Shown: in pieces, positions 33,928 through 45,622 of the stretch
Numbering within the stretch: the first letter of the stretch is position 1
Layout of the letters: the number at the start of each line of letters is the position of its first letter
From: Blastobasis lacticolella
Taxonomy: Eukaryota > Arthropoda > Insecta > Lepidoptera > Blastobasidae
DNA: 64,000 nt
Direction: 5' to 3'
Assembly: GCA_905147135.1 (NCBI GenBank)
Contig: LR990051.1
Coordinates: forward strand, 18,877,115 to 18,941,114
Position numbers and translations under genes: made by a program
Notes under the pieces: model-generated
The model's database searches: none
What the model was told of the DNA's origin: nothing
Seen by the model: only the letters and a program-made list of their open reading frames with translations

Positions 33928-34031
33928 GAATATTATATGCCACGAAATTTTTTTCATAATTTAGAGACTGTAATTCAAATTATAATTACAGTCTCTAAAT
34001 TATGAAAAAAATTTCGTGGCACATAATATTC
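33928..34031. repeat. 48-bp near-perfect hairpin upstream of copy 1
   Basis: Arms 33928-33975 and 33984-34031 pair at 47 of 48 positions around an eight-base loop. Copy 2 has a single left arm at the same place (about 44595-44645) and no inverted repeat, so the right arm arose by inverted duplication in copy 1. Confidence 0.92.
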
Positions 34032-34387
34032 TGACTTAATTACTTACAATCGAATGGCGTATAATTTATTTGACAGCCGGTGGGCGGCTTTGATGTGTAT
34101 GCAGCTTATTCTATTATTTCAAGGTTTTCCATAGTAGGGGTTCGGGACAAGACTTACGTAATGCTGGCAATGTGACTGGCAGGCGCATGCGCCATGCATG
34201 TTGGCGCAAAGCTGTGATAAAAATGATATACAGAAATGATCTTGATGTAGAGTCAGTTGCCCAAATTTACCTACATCTAAAAGTGACATAATTTACGATA
34301 TAAAAAAAGCCCATCCAATATTAAAAATGAATTTTATGACACTATATTTGTTGCCTTTTATTGAAAAAACAGCCAATTTTATTCTAA

Positions 34388-34487
34388 TTTTTCGTTTACT
34401 GAGTTACGTACATTCGTTGATTACTAACCGATGCTCTTACGGCGAGAGAAAACATCGTGATGAAACTTGTACATTCAGGCGGCTGCA
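34388..34487 (+). repeat. SINE family A middle fragment
   Basis: TGAGTTACGTACATTCGTTG through GAAACTTGTACATTCAGGCG is the central part of the family. It corresponds to 45790-45850 (copy 2) and 60255-60335 (copy 3). In copy 1 it is cut off by an RT fragment. Confidence 0.65.
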
Positions 34488-34591
34488 TCATCAGCGAAAC
34501 CCATTACAACACCCTTAGTTATGGGTAAATAGGCAGTAAAAAGAACGTATAGTGTAGGTCCCATGACGCTTCCTTGCGGCACCCCGGCTCG
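34478..34591 (-). mobile_element. Tiny reverse-transcriptase fragment (Jockey-like)
   Basis: Minus-strand translation gives RAGVPQGSVMGPTLYVLFTA and ends GFADDAAA. These are the VPQGS and FADD blocks of a LINE RT brought close together by an internal deletion. It is only about 38 codons and non-functional. Confidence 0.75.
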
Positions 34592-35324
34592 AATTTGAAT
34601 TTGAATTTCTGTTACGAGTTTGGGTGTTATATGTATGTCGTGGCGTGAAGGAAATGGGTGTATCAGGATCATCAGGTGTCATCAGGGTGGTGATATCAGT
34701 ATTAGATCGTATTTGTCCAGATAAATTAAAGAAGAGGTTCTCATTTACTCCACCGTATTTATTCCAAATCATATTTGTACATCACTTATAATTTCACTTG
34801 AAATCAGAGCAGTGTCACAATGTAGACAGTTGAGGTAATTGACTTTCTTATTTCAAAGGAGATTTTAAAATTACTTTATTTTCAAACGTAAATAACACTC
34901 TCTACAAGCGAAATGTGGAGACAGTTTCAAGACACGTCACTCCTCGGCAGCGGTCGCGCCAAGAATGGCCGCCACTCCGCCCGAGTCGTGCCGTCGAGAC
35001 TCTGTCAGCACGCCCCACCAGTGGCCCTAGCACAGGTATGTCCGCGACAAAGCTCGCGCAGCGATAGAGCGTAATAAAAAAGAAGAAGCGCAGGTGGTGT
35101 CACTAAAATGTTAGTGTCATGCCTGTAACTGCGCTGGCTACCTTATCCTTCGAACCGGAATACAATAATGCATGCATTATTGCTTGACAGGACAAAATAT
35201 ATAAGGCGGATTTTAATGCGGTTTTCAACAATAGATAGAGTAATTAATGAGGAAGGTTTATAAGGAAGAACAAAAGGGTAAGTTCGCCGGGCTCACTTGT
35301 CATAAATATAAAAGTACGTAAATT
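34592..35324. other. Intergenic DNA between receptor copies 1 and 2
   Basis: A short family B SINE piece is visible at about 34605-34640. TGTTAGTGTCATGCCTGTAA at about 35108 to 35205 matches 46425-46525, so the tandem unit extends here. A Helitron-like footprint lies at 35205-35260. No gene. Confidence 0.5.
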
Positions 35325-35580
35325 TTTACTAAGGCGCCAGTTCTGTAGGATCAGTGATTAGGTTGTTATAAACCAACACACGATATTTTAGTATAGCAGA
35401 TAACGAGACATACTTACTGTACGCTTAGTGGATCTAATTATATTGTTTTTTCTGGCCAACAATAATTTTTTGGCCCAAAGTTATTGATATCCCGCAGGGA
35501 TAGGGAGAAACCTTGCTTATACCTTGGCAGAGCACAACCGTGATTGACGACAGGATAATGATGGTGATGATGACTTTCGT
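35325..35580 (+). repeat. Array boundary module, copy M2
   Basis: AAGGCGCCAGTTCTGTAGGA, ACACACGATATTTTAGTATA and TGATATCCCGCAGGGATAGG, followed directly by the GCAGAGCACAACCGTGATTG tail. In copy 3 the module and this tail are split by a 2.8-kb insertion (47722-50514), so this is the empty site. Confidence 0.7.
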
Positions 35581-35721
35581 CTTAATTAAGTTGCATTGGT
35601 AGCTAATTCAAGGTATTAGGACCTGGGACAAACTATTTCTATGTTACCAAATCTAATATCTAAAACTATCTACCTAAAATAAAATTTAATATCTTTGGAT
35701 CCTATTTAAAGGGGTTCCATA

Positions 35722-36735
35722 GGTCGACAACTTAACTGGGGTATCGCCTGCGGTATGAGGGGGCAGAATGGGTGACGTTATGTGACGTTTTGGGGCTGAG
35801 CGCGGGGGCGCGGGGCAGGGAGCACACGGGACGTTTCTCAGTGCGCCCGCGGACTCCGCACAGTGCGGTAGTTTTTTTTTTCCGGAATAACGCACACGAG
35901 GTTAATTTACCGATGATAAATCCCGAGATGGAGGCTTGAAAATGTTTGCCTTATAAAATTTATAGAAGCACAGGGGATTCCAAAGTGTGCGCCGTGGAGA
36001 GGAAGGACGGGCGCTGTGCGGCGCTCCGATTTTCTCGTCTCGATTCTAAACTTAGTTGTTCATTTGTACATATTAAATCATCATCATCATATCAGCCGTA
36101 AGATGCCCACTGCTGGGCATAGGCATCCCCCAGATATCTCCACAAAGGGTATTGCGCCTTCCTCATTCAGCTACACCTGCGATCTTTACCAGATCGTCAG
36201 CACACCTAATGGGAGGCCTACTCACGCTGCGTCTTCCGGTACATGATCGCCACTTGAGAACTTTCCTGCCCCATAGGCCATCTGTTCTGCGAGTGCCCTG
36301 CCCGCTTGGTAATCTTTCGCAATAGTTCACTTGCGGATCTCTTCATTCCTGATTCCATCGCGCAATGACACCCCAAGCAGAGCCCTTTCCATCGCCCTTT
36401 GGGCGACAGTGAGTTTTCTTATAAGGCGGTTCTTACAGTGAGCCATAAAATAAATATGAAGAAAATCTTTCTTTTTTGCACCGAATTAAAAATCTAGATT
36501 TAGTTTTGGCATTAGCTAAGATTAGGTTTCTCGTCTCGGGATAATGTACTTAATCTTGGGACAAGTTCGAGCATAATCTCGTGTGCATTCTTTTTCTGAG
36601 GAACGTCATCAACTGACGTTTCGCGGAAGAAAATGCTCACTGCCCCGCGCCCGGCACCCCCGCGCTCATCCACGAAAAATTACCCTCCCACCTACATCAC
36701 CCACCGCAGGCGATATACTAGTTAATTTGTCGACC
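35722..36735. mobile_element. Inverted-repeat DNA element in the 3' flank of copy 2
   Basis: The ends are inverted repeats: GGTCGACAACTTAACTGGGG at 35722 and, reversed, GGTCGACAAATTAACTAGTA at 36735, both then running into TATCGCCTGCGG. Copy 3 lacks it at the matching point (about 50705). It carries a nested RTE fragment (36070-36440) and a GC-rich core but no transposase. Confidence 0.7.
36070..36440 (-). mobile_element. RTE-type LINE carboxy-terminal fragment
   Basis: Minus-strand translation gives GRKVLKWRSCTGRRSVSRPP, then ADDLVKIAG. This is the conserved end of RTE ORFs, followed by the CCAGCAGTGGGC motif and an ATGATGATG tail. In-frame stops make it dead. Confidence 0.75.
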
Positions 36736-36961
36736 TATAATATAAACTTACAATAGCTAGCGGAATCTCTATGGTTTTAAATGAAATGATTGATTGGTTT
36801 ACGTATTCGAATTTCAAAATCTTTAATGTAAATAATAACTGACAACTATTATAAGTACTACTTACAAAACCGATAATTATCAATCAAACAAAAAGATTTT
36901 AAATTTTAAATTTGACAACTTTCCGCCAGTTTCATCTTCAAATCTACAATATCCACTATGT

Positions 36962-39900
36962 TTAATACATCACTGAAAATATGGAGTAGGTTGTTCTTAC
37001 AATCTGAAAATAAAATAGTTACAGATATAAGTGGTGGTCGTATAAATGATCTAATAGATGATGATGATATGGCATGATCTTTGTATCATCATCTTGGCAT
37101 GGCTTGGATAGTGTCCCGGTTGTGCTCTCGCACACTAGGTCCCGGGGTCCTTGACCATAATCCAAGATTTGGCAGATGAGGTTATTATGGTGGAGCGACT
37201 GCCATCTGACCTCCGTGATCCTGTTAACAGGGGAATCTGACCAGACTGGATCTTAGTTACACAGTCAGTTGCTAAATGTGCATGTTTCATCACGATGTTT
37301 TCTCTCACTGTAAGAACATCAGTTGGTATTCAACTATTGTACATAACTTAGAAAAGAGTCATAGGTACATGGCGGCAGTGGCATTCTAATTCGGTACCTA
37401 CCTCTCGCATTGCGAGTATCACTAGGCCATCAACGCTCCAAGGGTCGCTGTGGAATGCATTAACTAGAAAATTCCCATATAAAAATTACATACCTATAAT
37501 AAACGTATTCACTCTAGAAAAAAGGCATACGTTCGTCCATATGCGGAGAGTGCCAGGGTATACTTTTAATTTGTGCCATTGACCATCCAGGAGCTCCATG
37601 GACCGGCAGCATCGCATTCTATTGCTATTTCATGACGGCAGTGGGATTCGAACCCGGTGCCTCTCGCTTACGAGCCGAACACAGTTAACACTAGGTCACC
37701 GACGCTCCTTTATTTTACCGTAGAAAAATATTTTTGTTTGTCATTTAATCCTCTATATAAGTAGTTTTTGAGTTTATATATTACAAACAAAATTAAAAAT
37801 ATTTTTACGTTATATTTTAAGTGTAGATAATGGTAACTGAAGTTAGGGAACTGGTTGAAATCAAAGTTACTTCATCTTTTTGTGGAGTGTAATTGTTTGT
37901 AGGAAACCCACTTACCACCAAATACGACTGATGTGAAAGTTCCACGATACCAAGGCAGTGCAGCACCACAGGTACCTGCAGAATAAGACTTTTGTAATCT
38001 GATACAAACATTTCACAATTCATATCTAAACAGTTGCAGTTACAGATCAGTATCTAACATCCTTATCTGATCCCTTATGTTAATAAACGTCAAGATATTT
38101 GACTGTCACAGACCATCCAGGGTCCGCTTTCCTGCTCATTCTTCTCCACTTCGCCCAGTCTTCGGCATCCTCGCGTCGTAGGCCGTTGGCTTTCGCTTCC
38201 GACTCAGCGATGTCAATCCATCGCTTCATGGGTCGCCCACGGGGCCTCTTTCCTGATACCTGCGACTGTCACAGACCATAATTTGTACAAAGCCATTGTA
38301 TCGAGAAATACAATGTCGTATTTATGTTTGTTTGTAGAATTGACATATAAGTTTGAAAAACTGAATTAATTATTTATCAACTGACTTGCAACAAATATTT
38401 GTATACCTATTCATTTATTCATTTTTTATTGATAATTGTAAAATTACAAGTCAATTAAAGTATAACTATGTCAAGCTACAAGAAATTGCATATTTACTCA
38501 AATTAGTATTTCAAAATGATAATAATTAGTAATAAAATAATAATAATACATAACATATCAATATCCTTAGTTCCAGAAATTCACTATATGTATAGAATGC
38601 CTGCTTGATAAACCAATTTGACAATATCCTTATGATTTGCTTATATTATAAAATAATATAAGCAAATTATAAGGATATTAAATTATAAGGATTATATAAG
38701 TTTGGTTTTACGTAATTGTAGTAGTATAAGTTTAAAAAATTTAAAAATAATAAATGATTTAAAAATAGACATAAAAAAGTAATTTTCATCGATAAATAAT
38801 TAAATCTAATCTTGTTTAGTTTACCTCCTCCTCCTTCCTTCCCTTCCTCCTTCCTTCCCCGGGTTCCTTTTATTTACCATTTTGGTTCGGAACGGAACCC
38901 AAAAATTGCGAGTTACCATCTTGGCGGTCGAAGTCAGAAGTGAAATAATAAAGGGTCCGGTACCTGACTCTGCCACATCGCTACCACTACAACAGGTCGA
39001 ATGCGCCACGCTGCCGCCCGCCGGCAGTGCTGCCATCCCGAACTGAACATCGCCATCGAAAGCTGAGAAGCCTGGAGATGCAGTTATGGATCAACATCAT
39101 CATCGACCAGCTCTTTAAAGCCTATGGAGTCTGACTGAATAGGGAAGATAACTGAGTCAACATTTTACAATTCTAATTGGTCCGTCAGTTAGATTTAAAA
39201 AACATTAGACAAAATGGCAAAGAAAAAGCGTATCAAAGTTTCGGAGTGACACCACTTCTGAGTAAAATTTCACCTCAGGCGTGGAGTCATGCAATATTTC
39301 AAAGTACTGTATAGGCGTTATTTTTGTTTAAGTATCAAAAGAAAAATACGTCCTCAATATTTTTTGATAATCTACCTGACGAAATAACAATGTTTTTTAG
39401 TCATCGCCCACCCATGATCCAGGATTTGGCGATCAGATAATTACAGTGGAGCGACTGCCATCTGACCTCCGTGACCCTGCTACCAGAGAAACCTGACCAG
39501 ATTGGATCATGGTTTCAAATTCAGTTGCCTGAAATTGCAGGTTTCATCACGATGTTTTCCCTCACCGTAAGAGCATCGGTTAGAATTCAACTAATGTACA
39601 TAACTCAGAAAAGAATCATTGGTACATGGCCGTTGCGGTATTCGAACCCGGTACCTCTCGCTTACGAGTTGGATACTCCACCGCCCGGCTACCGATGCTC
39701 AGCGGCTACAAACCGAAGCAGCTTGATTTTGATTCGATTCGAATTCGAATCAATTAAAATCGAAGAACCTTTTCTAATATAAATAACCATCTTGGCATCT
39801 GTAGCGACAGCCATTTGATGTCCGTGACCCTGTTAACAGGGGAACTGGACCAGATTGATTTGGACTGAATGGTCACATGATGTTTTTCCTCACCACGCTA

Positions 39901-42900
39901 ATTCGCTCGAGAGATGCCATTATTCATATTCATTTATTCATTGCAATCGCATGGTAGTTATAAACCGGTAGAACATAGCGTATAAGTATTTTCGAAGCCG
40001 AAACTAGCCAATGTGCAGTATTTATGACCTGTCACATAGTTTTTGGGTAAACCGTAAAAAACATATTTTTCTTCTAAAACACTGAAGATGAAACACCCTG
40101 TCACCTCAACAGTGATGTTCCCAGCTGTCCACCAGAAGCAGCCGGTGGTGATCAGCGTGCAGGTCCCGGTCACAGCCACCGTCAGCGTGATGCTCAGCGT
40201 CCGTTCTGACGTCTCCAGGATGCATGACAAGAAGAAGTGTTATCAGCTGGTTTAGGCAGCAGTCTGCGGCTAGAATTGTACTTATAATACATGAAAGAAA
40301 GAAAGAAAGAAAAGACATTTATTACATATAGCACACTACAGTTAAAGACAAAGGAAACATGAATAATTAACACATATAAAAGAATGCGTAGCCTCCATGC
40401 ATAGGCATAGCGAGGGGTTTCAAATGATCACGCCGCCCAAGCCGTGTAAACAATTCGGATTTTAAGCGCCAATATACCGAAATTCACAGCCGATCTCGCT
40501 GCGCTCACTCAGTCATTGGTTTATGTCCATTTATCATGTTTATAACAGCTCTTTCGAGCCAAGATTTGATAAATTGCGAGCTCGCTTCGCTCGCTCATTT
40601 TTAAATTTAAGGTTATTTTACTGAAAATATCCTAAGTTTCGTAATTTCCGAGCTTCATTGTTTTTCGTTACTTTTAATGCGAATAAAAATTCCTTGCACA
40701 TTAATTTTAAATCCCCCCCCCAAACAAAAACTTGGCTACGCCCGTGCTCTGTCGGTGCCGTGGCGGCTAGCTTAAATTGTACACACTCAGCATATGCTGT
40801 GAGGCGCAAGAAGCGACTCACAGCGCTGGTATTCTGTTAGTTCATTTTTTAGGTACGGCACGGGCGTTGCACTACCTAAATATATACAGTTTGTGGCCTA
40901 GAACCGGGACAAATATTAGAAACGATGGCTCTATAGGTCACCAGTAATTAAACAATCATGGTCCAAACTAATTAAAATCAAAACTTTACTTTTTGTTTTT
41001 TCTAACAAACTTAATCGTAAATTCAATGTAACAAATCAATAGTTCCGCTCAACTCGATCGAGTTCATTCTGCACCGCTTGTTCGGTCTCGTTGACATTTT
41101 ATGGATTGTGTATGCCCTGTACTACGACATTTACAATGTTAGCATAAATATAGTTTTGCAATTATCACTGATTATGAATCGTAACTTTAAATTGTTATTG
41201 TGTGTAATGCATGGGTTTTGTTAATTAGAATCTTTTCAGAAAAAATATCAATACTCAAGAGTCTGTATTTTGAATATTAGCCCCGGTTCTAGGCCACACA
41301 CTGTATAAATAAATGTAATATGAAAAACGATGCCACTTCGGCTTGCCAAACCAGTGTCGCGTTTGACTACCACTCTGAGGGGATGAAACTCTGTGCGTGC
41401 GGACTCATACTGAAGATTCATAATTGCGACACTCGTAGTGACAGTCGCTATTGGCAGACGAATTCTTCTAATAAATCTGATATTTCCTTACCATGAATTG
41501 AAACAGGACTAGCACTAACGCTACGATGTTGATAAGTATTTGGATTGCATATACTATTTTACATACTTCTTCAGTAGCTTTGGTGCACCTGAAAAGATGA
41601 TCAGTAGAGAAGGCATTGAACTTCTAGGGTATAACATAGAAAATAACTATTACCAGAATGTCATATTCATAGAAACCTATACTTGTTAGGATGGGTTTCG
41701 CTTATACTTGACCTTGAAAACCAAAAAATGCAGTTACCTAATGCGCTTATTACACATTTCTAAATTCAGTAACTGAATTCAGAAACAAAAAGCGTGAGAT
41801 CAAATCAAAGTGGAATGTATTGCTCTTATAGAATACGGTCCATTTTTGTTTCTCGGATTTTTGAAATGGAGCGATGCATGATTTAATTTAAGTGATACAA
41901 AAGTGGACCTTATTCTATGAGCTACATTCCACTTTGATTTGCTCTCACGCTTTATGTTTTCGAATTCAGTTACTGAATTTAGGAATGTGTAATAAGCGCA
42001 TAAGGCCTCGGCCAGACAGAAAAGACGTAAGACGAAGACGCGACTTTTAAAAACGTATAGAAAAGACGGGGACAGACATGGCCGCGACGCTGCGTTCCTT
42101 TTCTACAACCAGTCAAGGACGCAGGCAGGACAGAGACAGCAAGCGCTGCATGCGAGATCCGGCTCCCCGTGCCCCGCCCGCACCCACGTCCGCGCCCGTG
42201 CTCCGTTTCTGTATGTTTTGCAGTAGGGCGCAGACGAGTCTGCGTCGGTCTTTGCTGCGTGTTATGCGCGACGCTTCTAAAATATCTGCCTGCGTCATAT
42301 ACTCTTTTTCGGTTTTGTCAACGGTCACATCAAAGACATTCATTTGTCACAATTTCGAAACAATAGTCAATATGGCTGACATGCTATACTATGCTAGACG
42401 ATAACAGCGTCGGTAGCTGGGCGGTTGAGTGTCCGACTTGTAAGCGAGAGGTACCCGGTTTGAATTGAATTCTAACCGAAGCTCGGTGAGGGAACACATC
42501 GTGATGAAACCTGCAAATTCAGGCAACTGAATTTGTAACCATGATCCAATCTGGTCAGGTTCTCCTGGTTAAAGGGTCACGGAAGTCAGATGGTAGTCGC
42601 TCCACTGTAATTATCTGATCGCCAAATCCTGGATTATGGTCAAGGCAGACCCTGGCCCTCGTACTCGAAAGCACAACCGGAACATTAACGCAAATATGAT
42701 TATTTTTATTTATGGCTGAGATGCTATACTGTTGGGGAGGGGGGAAACTATTCGAAAAACTTAATTGCCAATATAGGTGTCAAGAAAATGTTACCAGATC
42801 ATCCTGGAGTGTATATCGATGCCAACTTTGAATGCTTTTTCGTACTGCTCTTCCTTTTCAGTCTGGCTAAGGTCTGCATCGAAAATGTCGTTCAGGCTCC

Positions 42901-44458
42901 GAAAGTAGCTGCACAAATTTCTGAATTGGTTGCTCATAGCGATCGTGAGTAGGGACACGATGAGAAAGCCCGCAAATTGCATTCGAAAGAGGCAGATACA
43001 GAGTATTATGTAGTAGATAATCCTGGCCACGCCTGCTGCATAGCTCGTGTCAGTCACATCAGGCCAAACAGTTATTACTGTCACGAAATTCCCGCCTAAA
43101 ATGCGTAATATTATTGAAATAGCGTGCACTTAATTGAGTAGTTGCCTCAAACTGAATATTGTTTTTTATTTTATGTAGTTTCAAAGGGACAGGACAGCTG
43201 ATGTTAAGAGGTGGTGAGGCCCATTACATCTACGATTCATGCTAAATGCAGGCAACAAAAATTCGGAACCGGTGGTGCGTTGTCACTGTGAGGTCTATGA
43301 TGAAATGCCTGTAATTGTGCTGACTACCCTATGTCATATTTGTCACAACATATCAAAATAGCCATAATACAATAACAAACACTATTAACAACATTCAAAT
43401 CAGTTCATTTTTTACTGTCTCTTTCTCGCAATTGGTGTATTTTAAATGAGGATCCATTATTTGTGGTACAAATTATTTCATATAGGTACCTAGGTTTTTG
43501 TCATATAAGTATCGATCTTTGTGTTTCGATGAAGTGATTATTAGGTAAAAATAAATTCTATGAAATTATTGCCACAAAATAATATTGTTAAAAAATTCGG
43601 CGAAGAAATATGCACCCAAAGAAAGAGGACTATGGAGCTTCCTTGTTGCTACTTTTAAGTGGCATTTGTACGTCACGTCTAATATAGCCCTCTGTGTCTA
43701 ATTTAGATTTTCAAAATTTCTTATATATTGCTTATTTTTTAAATTACTTAAACCTTTCGTTACTCTTATAAAAATCCTTCAAATGAAGTACTTTGCTATA
43801 TAAGAAATCGTTCATACTATTACAATTGTCATTAAAACCTGTTTAAACTGTGACCTTGTGACCTACTTATTAAAGAATTAAATGCACATATCATTAATGA
43901 AAATTGTTAAAACCGACAAACGTTCTATAAAACACATCCAATTGAAACAATGTACAACCACGAACCTCTTACAATCACATCGTTCAGAGCAGTTACTCCA
44001 TAAAGTATGCACGTGCTGAACATGAAGAAAACGAATACCGTCGAGAAAATTATGGCTTGTCTCGCCATATGGTTGTCCACCTGTATGTCGTTGTAAATTT
44101 CCCTCATCTTTACCAAATTATATACCACAGTTCTGACTCTCTCTCGCTGTCTTGTCATAATCCAGGCGTACGAATAGCACAAAGGTAAACAAACTGAGAA
44201 GATGATCCTGTCTAACCACTGCCTCTCATTCAAGTTTGGCTGAGTTAGAAAACTGCTCCATAATAGGACGAAGAATATACACATCGATATATTAATCAGC
44301 TTAAGCACATTGTCGTGCAAGGCTTTAACATACGCCGGTAGATCAAACTCCTCATAGTAGAATCTAGCTGATCCCATGAAATATAACATCTTACTGATCT
44401 TGTAATAAATGAGTTTTGAACTGTTTTGATGCTTTTGTTTGACCTTTATTAGCGTCAT
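36962..44458 (-). CDS. Odorant receptor copy 2 (7tm_6 family), intact
   Basis: The seven exons are 43966-44458, 42795-43095, 41492-41588, 40105-40212, 38964-39071, 37916-37975 and 36962-37003. They sum to 1209 bases and predict 402 residues with no stop. Expected role: ligand-gated cation channel subunit in olfactory dendrites, with Orco. Exon 1 holds three membrane segments (about 51-70, 83-101, 135-155) and exon 2 a fourth (about 187-217). The GIDIHSRMIW|CTKATEEVC junction is typical of the family. Exons 3-4 cover segments 5 and 6 and end CFWWTAGNITVE; exon 5 has MAMFSSGW; exons 6-7 finish TTYSIFSVMY. I chose the MTLIK start because upstream residues diverge in copy 3; an in-frame ATG 20 codons earlier (44518) is possible. 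Splice sites are inferred by eye and shared by all copies. No ligand can be predicted. Confidence 0.88.
37084..37440 (-). repeat. SINE family A in copy 2 intron 6 (reverse)
   Basis: This is a near-complete reverse copy. It lies in the same place as 51072-51424 in copy 3 and shares its variants (GTTGTGCTCTCGCACAC), so it predates the duplication. The head region is degraded. Confidence 0.75.
37441..37635. repeat. Insertion private to copy 2 intron 6
   Basis: It starts CAAGGGTCGCTGTGGAATGC and resembles 1475-1545. It then runs through unassigned sequence to a second SINE head. It is absent from copy 3 at this point. Confidence 0.4.
37636..37710 (-). repeat. SINE family A head fragment (reverse)
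   Basis: GGCAGTGGGATTCGAACCCG is the B-box side of the head; the GAACACAGTTAACACTAGGT side closes the tRNA-like part. The body is missing. Confidence 0.65.
38101..38279 (-). mobile_element. RTE-like LINE fragment with 16-bp target-site duplication
   Basis: GACTGTCACAGACCAT occurs at 38101-38116 and exactly again at 38264-38279. The 147 bases between translate on the minus strand as GKRPRGRPMKRWIDIAESEA and DAEDWAKWRRMSRKADPG, the carboxy end of an RTE-like ORF. Copy 1 shows a single, uninterrupted target at about 25808-25824. It is a very 5'-truncated, recent insertion. Confidence 0.85.
38623..38679. repeat. 26-bp near-perfect hairpin in copy 2 intron 5
   Basis: Arms 38623-38648 and 38654-38679 pair at 25 of 26 positions. 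Copy 1 (about 27950-27990) has only the left arm in ordinary sequence, so the inverted arm is a derived duplication. Confidence 0.9.
39412..39703 (-). repeat. SINE family A (reverse), copy 2 intron 4
   Basis: CATGATCCAGGATTTGGCGA through TCACCGTAAGAGCATCGGTT to B-box complement GTATTCGAACCCG and a closing ACCGCCCGGCTACCGATGCT. Nearly complete except for the terminal tail. Confidence 0.75.
39783..39935 (-). repeat. SINE-A-derived fragment in intron 4, copy 2
   Basis: AACCATCTTGGCATCTGTAG and TTGATGTCCGTGACCCTGTT are tail-side pieces of the family. The same deleted form occurs at 54812-54935 in copy 3, so it was present before the duplication. Confidence 0.55.
40291..40720. repeat. Intron-3 repeats of copy 2 ((TTTC)n end and GCGCTCGCTC block)
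   Basis: AAAGAAAGAAAGAAAAGACA at 40295 matches copy 1 at 29695. CACAGCCGATCTCGCTGCGC at 40485 matches 30090. Both are shared with copy 1 and missing from copy 3. Confidence 0.5.
41742..42000. mobile_element. MITE with long inverted repeats and TAA target duplication
   Basis: This 259-bp element is flanked by TAA (41739-41741 and 42001-42003). The ends start TGCGCTTATTACACAT and pair for about 80 bases (through AATTCAGTAACTGAATTC and CAAAGTGGAATGTA). Copy 1 shows the empty site TTACGTAAGGCC at about 31250. A 3-bp TAA duplication suggests PIF/Harbinger affinity. It is inside receptor intron 2 and has no coding capacity. Confidence 0.85.
42004..42300. repeat. GC-rich element in intron 2, copy 2
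   Basis: Counterpart of 31257-31560. It is shorter and lacks part of the core. The overlapping frames of 65-108 codons are not supported as genes. Confidence 0.5.
42408..42702 (+). repeat. SINE family A in intron 2, copy 2
   Basis: Orthologous to 31650-31992. The segment between the B-box and ATTCTAACCGAAGC is deleted. The tail ends CACAACCGGAACATTAACGC. Confidence 0.75.
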
Positions 44459-44981
44459 TGCAATTACTGATGACCGAGAAAATACAATTAATAGAAAAAC
44501 AATGGCTTTAAAAGACAAGTGCGCACATCAGAGTTGATTTTTGAAACTAAGGATTATTTGAATTCATAATTACAAATCTACTTCCTTATTCAAGAGAATA
44601 TTATATGCCACGAAATTTTTTTCATAATTCAGAGACTGTAATTATAATTTGGACTTAATTGCCTATATTTGGACTTAAATAACGATTGAATGGCGTATAA
44701 TCTATTTTGGCTTTGGCGTGTAGAGAGCTCATTCTATTAATCCAAGGTTTTTCAAAGTAGGGATACGCGAATCCCTAGGGATTCGCCATTCGACGATAGG
44801 TACGCGACAAGATTGACGTCATGCTGACTATGTGGCAGGCGTGTGCAAAGCGGTGATAAAAATTGAATACAGAAATGAACTTGATGTAGAGTCAGAGTAA
44901 TATTTAAAATTGTCCAAAATTACCTACCTACATCTAAAATTGACATAATTTACAATATGAAATAAGCCTATCTAATATTAA

Positions 44982-45622
44982 AATAGTAGTTTATGCAACT
45001 GTCATATAAAAGGGGGTATTAAAACATAAGTGTCTGTTTATCATACGAGGCGTAGCCGACTATTATAATAGTTAGACACAAGTGTTTTAATACCTAATTA
45101 TATGCAGTTGCATACACTACTTTATCTACACTCATATTTTTATGTTAAAATATCGTACCTATAATTTTCTCAACTTTGCTGGAAGTAAGCTGCGAGTCAG
45201 TTCTGTTGTATCTACGCGTCGAGGATATCAAGCGGCGGGAAATTCACTTAATTGCTTTCACATTTATCTATTTATTTGCTTCAAACAAGAAAAAACATTC
45301 ACAAACACAAATTACAACAATTAGAAAAAATTATCTGTTTAGCGGGAATATAAACAGGAAAATTTAAATTTTTTATTTGAATTTGTCAAAGACATTTAGG
45401 TATTCAGCCTACATTTCGCCGTGTCCCGGCGCTTGATAAAAAATTAAAAAATATAAGTGTTGCATAATTATTAAAAAGTTATTTTACGATACAGCTGTAA
45501 TGAAAATAGTATGGGAAATGCTGTATCGAAAAGTAATTTTATCACAAATTAAATTACTTTTCAGATGCAGACACTCATGTTTTAATACCCCCTTTTATAT
45601 GACAGTTGCATAAACTACTATT
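44982..45622. mobile_element. 641-bp MITE with perfect 46-bp inverted repeats and TTAA duplication
   Basis: TTAA flanks both ends (44978-44981 and 45623-45626). The terminal repeats (AATAGTAGTTTATGCAACTG and onward) are identical for 46 bases. Copy 1 has the uninterrupted site (ATATTAAAAATGAATTTT near 34318). TTAA targets are typical of piggyBac-type elements. No transposase. A diverged relative lies at 48650-49215. Confidence 0.88.
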
